Of a DNA stretch of 64,000 nt, positions 7,831 to 16,130 are shown in pieces. Location of the stretch: IMG/VR virus record IMGVR_UViG_3300025030_000067, positions 1 through 64,000 of that record. One strand, 5' to 3'. Position 1 is the stretch's first letter. Every line of letters begins with the position of its first letter. The notes under the pieces were generated by a model. It did not search any database, was not told the DNA's origin, and saw nothing but the letters and a program-made list of their open reading frames with translations. Source of the stretch: a virus. Position numbers and translations under genes: made by a program.

Positions 7831-8166
7831 TTACCCCTTTATTGATTTCACCCACCCACCGATCATCCTGCCAAGTTCGGCAAGATTTCCTCCCCACACT
7901 TCGTACTTCGCGAACGGCAGGAACTGCAGCTCCATCGCAAGGCGCACTTGAGTGCGGAGGATTTCAAGCTCGGTGTCTATTGCATATATCGTTTCTCTTT
8001 TATCTCTGCTCCGGTTCGCCCGGATGATCTGCTCGAGCAATCCGAACATGGTTCTTTTGATATCTTGTGCCAGCGAGAATTTCTCTGACTTCGGGAACTG
8101 CCGCAAGGCGATGTATCCGTACTTGATCATGTCTTCGCATTTTTGTTTGATCTTTAAGTTTTCCAA
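7831..8166 (-). CDS. avd: DGR accessory variability determinant (Avd)
   Basis: 111 residues, all-helical and basic, with the pattern of Avd/S23-type four-helix bundles (IKQKCEDMIKYGY, then ALRQFPKSEKFSLAQDIKR and a long helix with RQ/EI-rich stretches). Avd forms a pentameric barrel that binds the DGR reverse transcriptase and RNA and is needed for mutagenic retrohoming. It lies between target 1 and TR, the standard position. Its end is 9 bp from TR, so the avd tail may also be part of the DGR RNA, as in BPP-1. Confidence 0.9.
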   Translation of the reverse strand: MENLKIKQKCEDMIKYGYIALRQFPKSEKFSLAQDIKRTMFGLLEQIIRANRSRDKRETIYAIDTELEILRTQVRLAMELQFLPFAKYEVWGGNLAELGRMIGGWVKSIKG

Positions 8167-8183
8167 AGCCTTGCCCTTCGGGC

Positions 8184-8208
8184 AGCAGGGGCAGAAACCG
8201 CCCCTGCT
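8184..8208. promoter_or_regulatory. inverted repeat downstream of VR1
   Basis: AGCAGGGGC pairs with GCCCCTGCT (9 bp, 7-nt loop) about 46 bp past VR1 in the sense of the gene. An inverted repeat at this place is required for efficient target recognition in BPP-1, probably as a cruciform. A matching repeat follows VR2. Confidence 0.8.
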
Positions 8209-8254
8209 AACCCATCAGATACCCAGAGAGTCAGATTGCAGATTATCCTATAAA
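8209..8254 (-). repeat. shared initiation-of-homing flank, copy 1
   Basis: This stretch, which includes the end of target 1 and its stop codon, is identical except for one base to the same segment after VR2 (59055-59102). TR lacks it. With the GC-rich VR end and the inverted repeat it forms the site that marks a VR as recipient. Confidence 0.8.
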
Positions 8255-9307
8255 AGCGGGACGGAAGCCGAGGATGCTGGCCACGTAGGAGCGCTGATTG
8301 TTCAAGTACAAGGCAGCCAGGCCAGCATTCGAGGTGTTGTTCCAATTGCCACCCCGGAGCGGCAGGGCCTCGAACGATGGCGCGTTGGTGTTGTTGGCGT
8401 AAATCTGCCCGAGTACGCTACCCATGTTGGCTGCTGTGTCGTAAGGGGCAAGGAGTGCCTGCTTCATTTTGAGCGCAACGGCTGGAGTCGTGAGCCCTGT
8501 TGCCACGGTAGAGCTCCATGCTGCTTGGTTCAGTGACGGTCCACGGTTTACATCGGCTACTGCTGTTTCGGTCAGCACCAATGCCCCTGTGGCGGCGTTG
8601 GCTGTACCTGCTGTTGCGGATGCGATACGTGCCAGTGAGTCCGGCCAGCTGGCTTCTGCGAGGGTGTAGTTGTTGTCGGACGGCATCTTGATCACGCCGT
8701 CGACGAGTTTCATGCCATCCTGCCATTCCCATACATTGCCGACGAGATCAGAAATGCCGGTAAAGTCACCGGAGTGTCGCCACGATGCGGGACCGGAACC
8801 GGTAAGGGTGTGAGCGCTGCCGGACGCAGTGCCCGGCGCCAGGCCGTCAGTTCGGCGGCCTGTTTCAAATGGGCTTGCATGAGACTGACCATAATATGTG
8901 TTGCCTCGAACAAGCGGCAGACCGTTCTTGATACACCAGAGCGCGATAGCTGCCCACTCCCAGTTGGTCATCATGTGCCATCCGGCGCCTTTATTGGTGC
9001 AGGCGAGTTTGGCGTTGTCGAAGTTGATAGACACATACGGAGCCATGCCTGGCTGGGAAACCCCAAGACCGTTCATATTGACAGCGTTATATTGCCCAAG
9101 GAATATTTCGTTCTTCTCGACTCCGCCTACTATGAACGCTGGATGGACTCCGGTTCCGAGGTTGGCACTGATGTCCTCGCAACGGAACTTGGGAATAATT
9201 CGCATGTAGTTAGCGAAACCCTGGCTGTCATAAAGCACTGTACACTGGCCGCCTGTGGCCGCTTCAACCGACTGTCTTAACGCATCTTTGGTAATGATTG
9301 TTGGCAT
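8243..9307 (-). CDS. DGR target 1: C-type-lectin/FGE-fold variable protein
   Basis: 354 residues. The C-terminal part has the formylglycine-generating-enzyme-like C-type lectin fold used by many DGR targets: WHMMTNWEWAAIALW, a central LVGNVWEWQDG, and the final RGGNWNNTSNAGLAAL ... GFRPAFIG. The last about 37 residues are VR1. Varied residues cluster in the ligand-binding face (at template Asn codons there are Y, A, I and L). It is likely a receptor-binding tip protein, as it lies next to a tail fibre gene. A homologous second target is encoded at 59091-60065. AGGAGAGAGAACG precedes the ATG. Confidence 0.9.
   Translation of the reverse strand: MPTIITKDALRQSVEAATGGQCTVLYDSQGFANYMRIIPKFRCEDISANLGTGVHPAFIVGGVEKNEIFLGQYNAVNMNGLGVSQPGMAPYVSINFDNAKLACTNKGAGWHMMTNWEWAAIALWCIKNGLPLVRGNTYYGQSHASPFETGRRTDGLAPGTASGSAHTLTGSGPASWRHSGDFTGISDLVGNVWEWQDGMKLVDGVIKMPSDNNYTLAEASWPDSLARIASATAGTANAATGALVLTETAVADVNRGPSLNQAAWSSTVATGLTTPAVALKMKQALLAPYDTAANMGSVLGQIYANNTNAPSFEALPLRGGNWNNTSNAGLAALYLNNQRSYVASILGFRPAFIG
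8255..8365 (-). repeat. DGR variable repeat 1 (VR1)
   Basis: Aligns without gaps to TR. The six core differences are all at TR adenines (coding strand). They change template Asn codons to Tyr, Ala and other residues and Ile to Leu. One further difference near the upstream edge (CGATCC in TR, CGCTCC here) is also at an adenine. Confidence 0.95.
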
Positions 9308-9331
9308 CGTTCTCTCTCCTTTTTAATTTAA

Positions 9332-10228
9332 CTACAGGTTGTATTTGGTCATTGACCAGCGCACTGCGATATTGTCCGCTGTTCCGTTGGTAACGATGTC
9401 AAAGCCGGTGGTTGTCTTGTTTGTTGCGAATACGTCACCAAGTTGTGTGGCTCCACCGCTGTATCCGGTAACTTCCAGGTCAACGGTGTAATCGTTGTTT
9501 GGCATTGCGAAAGGCAGAACAATGGACACCTTCGGGTATGCTGTGTAGTAGACTGGGTACGCTGCCTGAATAGACGCGGTTTTGGTGAGTGTGCATCCAG
9601 TCAAGTCTTCGGCAGTGTTACTGGCTGGTACGGTTACCCGGTAAAGCACCATTGTGTTTGCCGGCGAAGTGCCGCCCAAGTTGGTCGCTTTCAGGTCTCC
9701 GGTGCTGTCCAGATACAATTCCACATAATCTGTGGCACTACCTGTATTCTGTGCAATTGATGCTGTACTTGTTTGTGCGGATATCGGCACTCTTTGGCCA
9801 TTCACATAGGCCTGTCCTGCCGACAGGTTAACGAGCCGACCGGTGCCGCCTGCAGTCGCGTCGCACCCAGAAACGACTCCGGTATTTCGTAGTATTGCGG
9901 CTCCCTTCTGTGTGCGCTTTGTCAAAAGCGTCTGCAATTCACGGTTTGCGATGCCTGCTTCTGAAATGGCAGCAATCACCATCTGACCGATGTTTGTCTG
10001 CATCTCCGGGTCAAGCAGGTCGTAGGTATCGAGCCGTGCGTCCAGGCTTGCTTTCCCTCCGCGTGCTGCTGCTACTTCGTCAGCAAACTGCTTCAAAAAC
10101 GCTGTGCGGTTTGCAAGCTGTTTTGCCTGCACATTTGCTATACCGCTTGCTCCGCCGACTACCGGGTCAGTTGTTTCGATCTGGTAGATTCCGGAATCGT
10201 ATTGTACGACCTCTGCTACGTTTGCCAT
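9332..10228 (-). CDS. tail fibre protein
   Basis: 298 residues. The N-terminal part (VVQYDSGIYQIETTDPVVGG ... NRTAFLKQ) resembles the virion-attachment start of phage tail fibres: a short beta segment, then a helix with KQLANRTAFLK. The rest is Gly/Thr/Ser/Asn-rich with a receptor-distal beta-rich end (FVATNK-like repeats are absent). It lies directly upstream of DGR target 1 in the same direction and probably carries or neighbours it in the tail tip. AGGAGTAAACA precedes the ATG. Confidence 0.75.
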   Translation of the reverse strand: MANVAEVVQYDSGIYQIETTDPVVGGASGIANVQAKQLANRTAFLKQFADEVAAARGGKASLDARLDTYDLLDPEMQTNIGQMVIAAISEAGIANRELQTLLTKRTQKGAAILRNTGVVSGCDATAGGTGRLVNLSAGQAYVNGQRVPISAQTSTASIAQNTGSATDYVELYLDSTGDLKATNLGGTSPANTMVLYRVTVPASNTAEDLTGCTLTKTASIQAAYPVYYTAYPKVSIVLPFAMPNNDYTVDLEVTGYSGGATQLGDVFATNKTTTGFDIVTNGTADNIAVRWSMTKYNL

Positions 10229-10241
10229 TGTTTACTCCTTC

Positions 10242-10679
10242 CTAAAAAATAATCGTCCAGCTGCCGTCGAGTGAAATATCGTCCTGTTTTTCTATTGCGC
10301 CTCGGGTCTTGCGTGCGAAGAGGGTGGTGTCTCCGCAGATAAGACCGAATTCCTTGATGCTCATGCCGTTAGCCTCGGTGGTGGCCAGCAGCCAATTGAA
10401 TTGCACTTGTCCGGTTGCGGGATAGCTGACGCTGGCAACGTTTTTGCTGTAGCTACTGGTTAGTCCGGTGTCCGCTGGTGATGGGCCATTACCGTTTGTT
10501 CCAAATCCAATCTTGGTGATGGTTTTGCCGCTACCGGCTCCACCGATCAGGTGAGCCATGGCGTCTTTCGCCACGTTCATGATCATGTTGCTGTCTTCGT
10601 ACTCTTCGATCACCACGCCGTTTTTTATGACCTTTAAACGCAAGGTGCCGCGCATCGCTATTGTGTCTGTCTGAATCAT
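10242..10679 (-). CDS. tail-tip/fibre-associated structural protein
   Basis: 145 residues, beta-rich. It has LRLKVIKNGVVIEEYEDSNMI, then KITKIGFGTNG and a late IKEFGLICGDTTLFARK. This pattern recurs in small phage tail proteins encoded between the gpI-like baseplate protein and the fibres. Its start overlaps the stop of the gpI-like gene (ATGA-type overlap), indicating coupling. The exact place in the virion is not known. Confidence 0.55.
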   Translation of the reverse strand: MIQTDTIAMRGTLRLKVIKNGVVIEEYEDSNMIMNVAKDAMAHLIGGAGSGKTITKIGFGTNGNGPSPADTGLTSSYSKNVASVSYPATGQVQFNWLLATTEANGMSIKEFGLICGDTTLFARKTRGAIEKQDDISLDGSWTIIF

Positions 10680-11980
10680 ATGCGTATCTCCTGGATGGTA
10701 TGAATTCCTTGATGCAGCATATCTACTGCGTAGCCAGTTGAGCCGTCGTAACGTAGTGCGCCGGTATATGCCTTGCTCCCGCCGTATGTCCGTTTTCCGT
10801 CGTACAGGTAGTGCTTTTTGACCGACAGTTCGATTCTGCCATCCCGTATCGGTGAGTCCGTGGCGCCGAAGTCCTCGAATCCGTCAAAGTCGGCCAATCC
10901 GTCGTAACAGATCTGCACGGCCTGGCGATCGCTTGCGGTCACATGGGCTGCTTGGGTGTCGCTCTCCCATGAGTTGTTGTGTAATGTTCTTGTAGCTGCC
11001 CACCCGCTCCACATCCGTGTTCCGCCGTAAGTCATGGAGCCATTGAATGCCTGAATGTCGGCATTGTTGTAGCTCAGTGACCCGTCATATCGTATCCCCC
11101 ATGGCAGGATATCGGAGGCTATGGCATGAGCAGAGGTTGTCTGGGTGTCGTTGATATCGGCTTTATCGGATAGTTCTTGCCGCATCAGGAATGATTTGAA
11201 TTTCGTGCCGGCTGCCCGACGCTTGTTTATGACGCCTCGAGCGTGCTGCAGGATTGTTGATAGCGGGGTTGAAGTCTCTGCGAGCGTGATATTGCACTCG
11301 AATTGGGCTGGTTGTTCGAGGCCACTGTATGTGGCCCCAGCGTCATAGAGTAGCGCAGCATTGTACATTTCGGTGATGTCTGCCGTGGCGTCAACGATCG
11401 ATGCGTCGGTGATTCCGGACAGTGCCCGTATTGCATTCGCTATCGCTGTGTTGTTGCACGAGCCAGCATTGATTGAAGCAATCACCAGATCGCGGTATTC
11501 TTCATCCGTTACTCCGCCACGTCCGATTCCGAAATAACCTTCTCCCCACACATCCAACCAATCCTCGTCTGCCGAATGGAGATAGAGTTGCTTCTCTGCG
11601 CCGTCGATTCTTGATGACTGCTGTTCAAGAGCCCATGCATATGTGAGCATCTCGGCAAAGAATACCGAACTGGGCATATACAGCTTATTGTCCGCTGCTA
11701 TTTCCTGTTGCGTGCTTGAAAGAATACCTTTAGCCAACAACGGAGAGTATTCGGAGCTGGTGGGGGTGGCCGTGATCGGAGTGGTAGTGCTAATCTCGGT
11801 GGCCAGTTGCAGGACGGTCTTGTTTGCCTTCAAGATTCTGGTTACGCTTGTTCCTGATGTGACAATTATCGACTCACTGTCGATGGTCAGGACGGCGTTG
11901 CCGGAAAGACTCAAAACCGCAACAGGCTTTGGGTCTTTATTGAATACCCGGTGTAGTCTATTTATGATCCGATTGATCAT
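10676..11980 (-). CDS. baseplate protein, gpI-like position
   Basis: 434 residues, encoded immediately after the baseplate J-like gene with a 4-bp overlap, where P2-type phages have gpI. The middle part (TYAWALEQQSSRIDGAEKQL ... GRGGVTDEEYRDLVIASI) is the usual tail-protein I region that joins baseplate to fibres. The C-terminal third has repeated short beta motifs (YDGSLSYN, YGGTRMW, YDGKRTYGG, YDGSTGY), resembling a carbohydrate-binding or fibre-docking repeat domain. Assignment by order and layout. Confidence 0.65.
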   Translation of the reverse strand: MINRIINRLHRVFNKDPKPVAVLSLSGNAVLTIDSESIIVTSGTSVTRILKANKTVLQLATEISTTTPITATPTSSEYSPLLAKGILSSTQQEIAADNKLYMPSSVFFAEMLTYAWALEQQSSRIDGAEKQLYLHSADEDWLDVWGEGYFGIGRGGVTDEEYRDLVIASINAGSCNNTAIANAIRALSGITDASIVDATADITEMYNAALLYDAGATYSGLEQPAQFECNITLAETSTPLSTILQHARGVINKRRAAGTKFKSFLMRQELSDKADINDTQTTSAHAIASDILPWGIRYDGSLSYNNADIQAFNGSMTYGGTRMWSGWAATRTLHNNSWESDTQAAHVTASDRQAVQICYDGLADFDGFEDFGATDSPIRDGRIELSVKKHYLYDGKRTYGGSKAYTGALRYDGSTGYAVDMLHQGIHTIQEIRI

Positions 11981-13128
11981 AGTATACCCACCGTTATAGT
12001 TTTGGTGCCTTTGGTGTAGACCTGATTAAATGTTGGTGTCAGGTCTCCACTTGGTGCGCTGATTGCCACGTTATAGACTCCCGGCAATCCCATGAGACGT
12101 TCCACAATCACATTAAAAATCAGTTTTTCACCAATTTCCAGAGAAGCGATATAGCTGTCGATCACCTCTTCTGCGACTGTCTTTGTGGCAACTACATCGC
12201 CGCCAGACAGTAACGTGATTGTGGCTGTGGTCGCCACCGGGGTTGTTACTGCTTTTTTTACGACGCAAATTACTCCTGCAGCTTTCCACCCAGGTACAAG
12301 CACGTTGTCTGCCGTGCGGTATCCATCGATGATCTTTTGTGCTTCTGCCACCAGCTCGTCGCTGGCTCCGGTTTCTCCGTTATAGACGTAGCACTCGAAC
12401 TTCCCGACTGGCTCTATCAAGCTGTGCAGAAACGGCTCATATATAACTGCCGACTGGACTCGCTCTGTGATTACCCCGTTTGCACTTGCCAGATATGTAG
12501 TCTTCGCGCCATAAATCACAGCATCGGCGGTGCCTTTTGAGAGTGTTTTGACGTATTCGATGAAGCGCAAGCGTCGTTCATCCTCAGTCTCTCGTTCCGA
12601 ACCACCGGTAACAGCACTTTCGTTGATGACTGTCAGTGAGGATGCGCCGGTCACGGCGGATTTGACGGCTATTATGGTGCCGAGTGCCACGTTTCCGATC
12701 GTGCCGGCCACTGTGCATTGGACGGGAATGTCTACGGTCGCTGTCTGTCCGATATCGATGGATGCGTCGGCAACCGTCTTGAAGAGAACTTCTCCAGCGG
12801 AGAGTGACGCAATGGTGCCAACTATCGTATTTGCCGGAATTGTTATGCTGACACTTACCGGGGCTGGAATAGAAAAAACAGCGGATCCGATGGCTGCCTG
12901 GGCTGGCTGCAACTCAAAATCGAAAGCTCTGTACAGTGCGATCGGAATTGCCTTTTTTAGCGACTGGTACCAGGCGTAGTCCTGGGCTTCCAACTCAACG
13001 GCGATAGTCTCAAACTTGCTTCTGATTTTTGAGCCGACTACGAAGTCAGTGATGGTTTTACAGACACCTGTAAACCAATCGATCATGCTTGCGACGCGGT
13101 CTTCTGCCCTGATGATCTTGTATCCCAT
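11977..13128 (-). CDS. baseplate J-like protein
   Basis: 383 residues. Typical features of the Baseplate_J family (P2 gpJ, T4 gp6): an N-terminal helical part, a beta region with repeated TVDIPVQCTVAGTIGNVALG-type strands, GGSERETEDERRLRF, and a C-terminal region ending in strands with PGVYNVAISAPSGDL. The protein forms the baseplate wedge ring that triggers sheath contraction. The ATG lies only 6 bases after a good -10 box, and there is no closely spaced ribosome binding site, so the message may be leaderless. Confidence 0.88.
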   Translation of the reverse strand: MGYKIIRAEDRVASMIDWFTGVCKTITDFVVGSKIRSKFETIAVELEAQDYAWYQSLKKAIPIALYRAFDFELQPAQAAIGSAVFSIPAPVSVSITIPANTIVGTIASLSAGEVLFKTVADASIDIGQTATVDIPVQCTVAGTIGNVALGTIIAVKSAVTGASSLTVINESAVTGGSERETEDERRLRFIEYVKTLSKGTADAVIYGAKTTYLASANGVITERVQSAVIYEPFLHSLIEPVGKFECYVYNGETGASDELVAEAQKIIDGYRTADNVLVPGWKAAGVICVVKKAVTTPVATTATITLLSGGDVVATKTVAEEVIDSYIASLEIGEKLIFNVIVERLMGLPGVYNVAISAPSGDLTPTFNQVYTKGTKTITVGIL

Positions 13129-13134
13129 GTGGCT

Positions 13135-13162
13135 ATATTATTCCTTGTGTAGCGTATGTCAA
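13135..13162 (-). promoter_or_regulatory. sigma70-like promoter built on the shared element
   Basis: On the minus strand: TTGACA, 16-bp spacer, TAATAT. The -35 box is part of the dispersed element (TTTGACATACGCTACA), extended upstream by CGGCAAAC. It faces the baseplate J and downstream tail genes. Confidence 0.7.
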
Positions 13163-13181
13163 ATCGTTTGCCGACAAAAAG

Positions 13182-15206
13182 TCACGCGATTGGTATCGTG
13201 ACAACCACCGGGTCTTGGTTGTTGATGGGATAAACGTCGGCCTCGAATAAGAGTGCGGTCCCTTCATTATAGAGTCGGACATTGTCCAAGTATTGCACCC
13301 TGGGGTCTGCTTCTGCTGCCAGTCTGCACTCCAGCAGTATGCGTTCCCGCCATACCGGAGTCATTGGTTTGCCTATAAACGTCGGCACAAGGGATCCGTA
13401 TTCAGGGTGTCCCAGCTGTGAGAGCTCTCCTTTCAGCGTATTAATTCGGTGGTAGATCTGCATCGAAAGGTTTTTGTTCCCAGCGGCCACGACAATGTCG
13501 GTGTTGTAGTCCGGCATCAGGCCGTTGTTGTCAAGCATCTCGTCTACTCCGAACAGCATCTCGTCGAATGTTTCAGATGAACCGGAAATCTGGCCGATGC
13601 CGGGGCTGCTGCCTGGTATCGACAGCTTCTGCCCTGGCACTGCGATTGACATTTGCTTCTCGTGCACTGTGACTGCGCTGCCTTTCGGTATGCCTGCCGG
13701 AGCCGAGGTCGTTACGGTGATGGACCACCCGTCGTAGCTCTTAACTACGAGCGTTATGTTGCCGGAGTCAAACGCCAGAATATTGCCTGGCGACGGTGCC
13801 AATCCTTCGATTCTGAACTCTGATGCTGCTTCGGTTATTTCAGGGGCGATCCCAGATGCTATTGACGGAGAAAGAGCGTCCATCGGGTTTGAGGATATGA
13901 ACGGGTAATCCAGGTTGTTGAGGGAGGCGATCTGTTTCCAATCGACGCCGGTTCTGGCTGCTATGGTCTGGATGGTGTCGTTACCGAGCACCGATTCTTG
14001 TGATGCGGCCACTAGTGCAAGTGTCTCGGTATCCCCATCGTAGATTGTTTCTTCCGGGATCTGCATGCCGGTTGCGCCGGCCTGTTGCATTGCCGGTGTC
14101 ACTGGGCCTGTAAGTATCTCTGTGCCGGTTGGCGTCTGTATAGCAGTGCTTGCGGATGGCGTTGTTATGCTCGTAGTCGCATTGGTGGCTGTCCCAAGTG
14201 CTGCTCTTGCGGAGGTGCTTGTCCTTAATGCAGTTGGTGGTGCCACGAACATCTGAGGCTGTTTCCCCATCCCCTGCAGCAGCCGCTGGATTTGTCGCAT
14301 GTCGTTGATGAATTCGTGCGGCAGGTTCGCCAGGTTCTTTGCGGAGGCCATGATGCTGTTCACGGTAGCCAGTGCCGATTTAACCAGGTCGAGCGGGGCA
14401 TGTACCAGGCTGGTGACTCCGTTGGTAAAGTTGGCGACGGCGGTTGATATGGCGGTCATCTGGCTCTGTAGATCGCCTACCAGCGATTGAATCTTCTGAA
14501 TGCCCTGCATTGTGGATTTGTAAGCGTCCAGCAGCTTGCTCCATGTACTGACGTTGGCTGCCGCTGCATCGGTTTGAAGTTTGGTGAGAGGGGTTATACT
14601 GCCTTGAGCCGCATCCGTAAGTACTGCGCTCGCTGGAACCTTATCTTCGGATACTCGCTTGAGCCCGGTCATTTGGATATCGTACTGGTAGAGGTGTCGT
14701 CTTTGTGTGTTTCGGACCAGTGTAAACACGTTGATTTGAACCACCCAGTATTCTTCGTCGTAGAAATTATAGAAATTCAGCGCGGGGAGTTTTTCTGGGT
14801 CTACTTTGTTGCTGTCGAGCCCGTCCATATTGTATGTGCCGAACCGCTCGTAAAGGGAAAGCAGGTTCTGTTCCATCTCTTGATATAATTCCAGACCAGT
14901 CATGTTTTTATGTTCACTCAACGACTTTTGTGGTGCGTTTGCGTCAAAAGTGCCCATGACTCCGAAAACTCCTGACATGGCAAATTTTGGCGGCGCCAGT
15001 CCAATGTTGTCCTCAAATACCCCGCCTTGAGTTACTGTGGTGCTCACTCTTGGCTGATAGGTCATTTTGTAGTTTTCGGGGTTGACCGGCAGCAACATTT
15101 GCCAAGGCTTGTTCGTCTCGAGGTTGGTAACCTCGAACATGAATGGCAGACCTGGTGTCAATACGCTGCTTTTACCTTTCTTTTTCCACGATCCCTTGTT
15201 GGCCAT
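13182..15206 (-). CDS. LysM-containing baseplate/tail protein with gp25-like C-terminus
   Basis: 674 residues. The N-terminal part (MLLPVNPENYKMTYQPRV) resembles phage baseplate proteins that bind the tape measure or hub. A helical region (about 200-330) and a low-complexity Ala/Thr/Pro region follow. A LysM-like segment has NDTIQTIAARTGVDWKQIA (about 405-430). The C-terminal about 130 residues (IVVAAGNKNLSMQIYHRINT ... WRERILLECRLAAEADPRV) match the gp25/gpW-like wedge or DUF2634 pattern. This looks like a fusion of two proteins that are separate in other phages. Domain assignments are by motif reading. Confidence 0.65.
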   Translation of the reverse strand: MANKGSWKKKGKSSVLTPGLPFMFEVTNLETNKPWQMLLPVNPENYKMTYQPRVSTTVTQGGVFEDNIGLAPPKFAMSGVFGVMGTFDANAPQKSLSEHKNMTGLELYQEMEQNLLSLYERFGTYNMDGLDSNKVDPEKLPALNFYNFYDEEYWVVQINVFTLVRNTQRRHLYQYDIQMTGLKRVSEDKVPASAVLTDAAQGSITPLTKLQTDAAAANVSTWSKLLDAYKSTMQGIQKIQSLVGDLQSQMTAISTAVANFTNGVTSLVHAPLDLVKSALATVNSIMASAKNLANLPHEFINDMRQIQRLLQGMGKQPQMFVAPPTALRTSTSARAALGTATNATTSITTPSASTAIQTPTGTEILTGPVTPAMQQAGATGMQIPEETIYDGDTETLALVAASQESVLGNDTIQTIAARTGVDWKQIASLNNLDYPFISSNPMDALSPSIASGIAPEITEAASEFRIEGLAPSPGNILAFDSGNITLVVKSYDGWSITVTTSAPAGIPKGSAVTVHEKQMSIAVPGQKLSIPGSSPGIGQISGSSETFDEMLFGVDEMLDNNGLMPDYNTDIVVAAGNKNLSMQIYHRINTLKGELSQLGHPEYGSLVPTFIGKPMTPVWRERILLECRLAAEADPRVQYLDNVRLYNEGTALLFEADVYPINNQDPVVVTIPIA

Positions 15207-15433
15207 TATTTCACCTTCCCGGTAATGATCCCGGAACCGGCTGTCCCGGAATCTTTCGAGACTGGCACCAGTTCGCTATTTGCGACTATCTCGTCAATAA
15301 TGCCTTTGCTCATTGCCGTATAAAGGCTCAGGCGGTATGCTGCCATCCCTGCCGCATCGGTTGTCTGTTGTCCTCCGATTGCGTCCACTGCTGCTTGTAT
15401 CTTGGCGGCCATGCCGCTTGCTGTCATCGCCAT
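15206..15433 (-). CDS. small tail protein
   Basis: 75 residues with a helical N-terminus (SGMAAKIQAAVDAIGG) and a short Gly/Ser tail ending GSGIITGKVK. Small proteins of this style are found in many phages between the baseplate spike and hub genes, where they are annotated as unknown tail proteins. Its stop touches the start of the LysM gene. No more specific role. Confidence 0.6.
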   Translation of the reverse strand: MAMTASGMAAKIQAAVDAIGGQQTTDAAGMAAYRLSLYTAMSKGIIDEIVANSELVPVSKDSGTAGSGIITGKVK

Positions 15434-15434
15434 G

Positions 15435-16130
15435 TCATTTACTCGCTTTCACGGTGGCTGAAATATGCGCATGCGGTTTCCCTGTGTAGGCGCAGACACT
15501 GTCTCCCTGCACCACACCCTTCGGGCTGCCGCTCCCGCCATCCCATTCTATAGTTCCGTCCGAAGTCCATGCTGTTTTGCCCTTTATATGCACCGTGCAT
15601 TTCCCTTGGGCTACTTCGACGGTAATGTCTCCCGTTTCAACGATTACAATCTCGCTATTCTTGATTTTGACCGTTTCGTTGCCGTTGACGTATGTCGTCC
15701 GATTCCCGTCTTTGTCGATCACGATGTCCGTCTTGTTGCATTTCATGTGATACCGGCGCTTGCCTTTGGGAACTTCAGTTTCTTTAGCCATGATCTCGTT
15801 TGATGGCGGGTTGCAGTACCCGGTAACGATCGGCGATGTCCACATGCCGTTGATGAACATGACAATTACGAAGTCGCCTTCTTCCGGCGTCCATTCCACG
15901 CCGGCGTTCATGTTTACTTTTTGCGCCATCATCGGGACTCTGCTCAGTTCGGAATATCCGCCGAATAGGATGATATCTACCACCGTTTGCAGCAGTGGAT
16001 TTCCGGTTGAGTCTTGAAAATAGACTTTTTTGATAGTGCCCTGGAGGGGATAGGGGAATGACCGCATTTCCTGCATTGCAGGTTTATCGCGTAGGCTTTC
16101 TTGTCGGCGTGCGCCGATCTCACTCAACAT
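15435..16130 (-). CDS. baseplate spike protein (gpV-like)
   Basis: 231 residues. An N-terminal OB-fold-like part (FPYPLQGTIKKVYF ... PEEGDFVIVMFINGMWTSPIV) is followed by a repetitive beta region with short DxDGN, NGNETVKIK and EIVIVETGDITVEV motifs, typical of the triple-stranded beta-helix needle of P2 gpV. It ends in GKPHAHISATV, with a His-x-His like the iron-binding tip of these spikes. The protein pierces the outer membrane. It overlaps the hub gene start by 11 bp. Confidence 0.85.
   Translation of the reverse strand: MLSEIGARRQESLRDKPAMQEMRSFPYPLQGTIKKVYFQDSTGNPLLQTVVDIILFGGYSELSRVPMMAQKVNMNAGVEWTPEEGDFVIVMFINGMWTSPIVTGYCNPPSNEIMAKETEVPKGKRRYHMKCNKTDIVIDKDGNRTTYVNGNETVKIKNSEIVIVETGDITVEVAQGKCTVHIKGKTAWTSDGTIEWDGGSGSPKGVVQGDSVCAYTGKPHAHISATVKASK

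Noticed and set aside
7605-7897. Short frames translating the template repeat
   Set aside because: TR is a non-coding template; the frames have no start signals and end inside the spacer.
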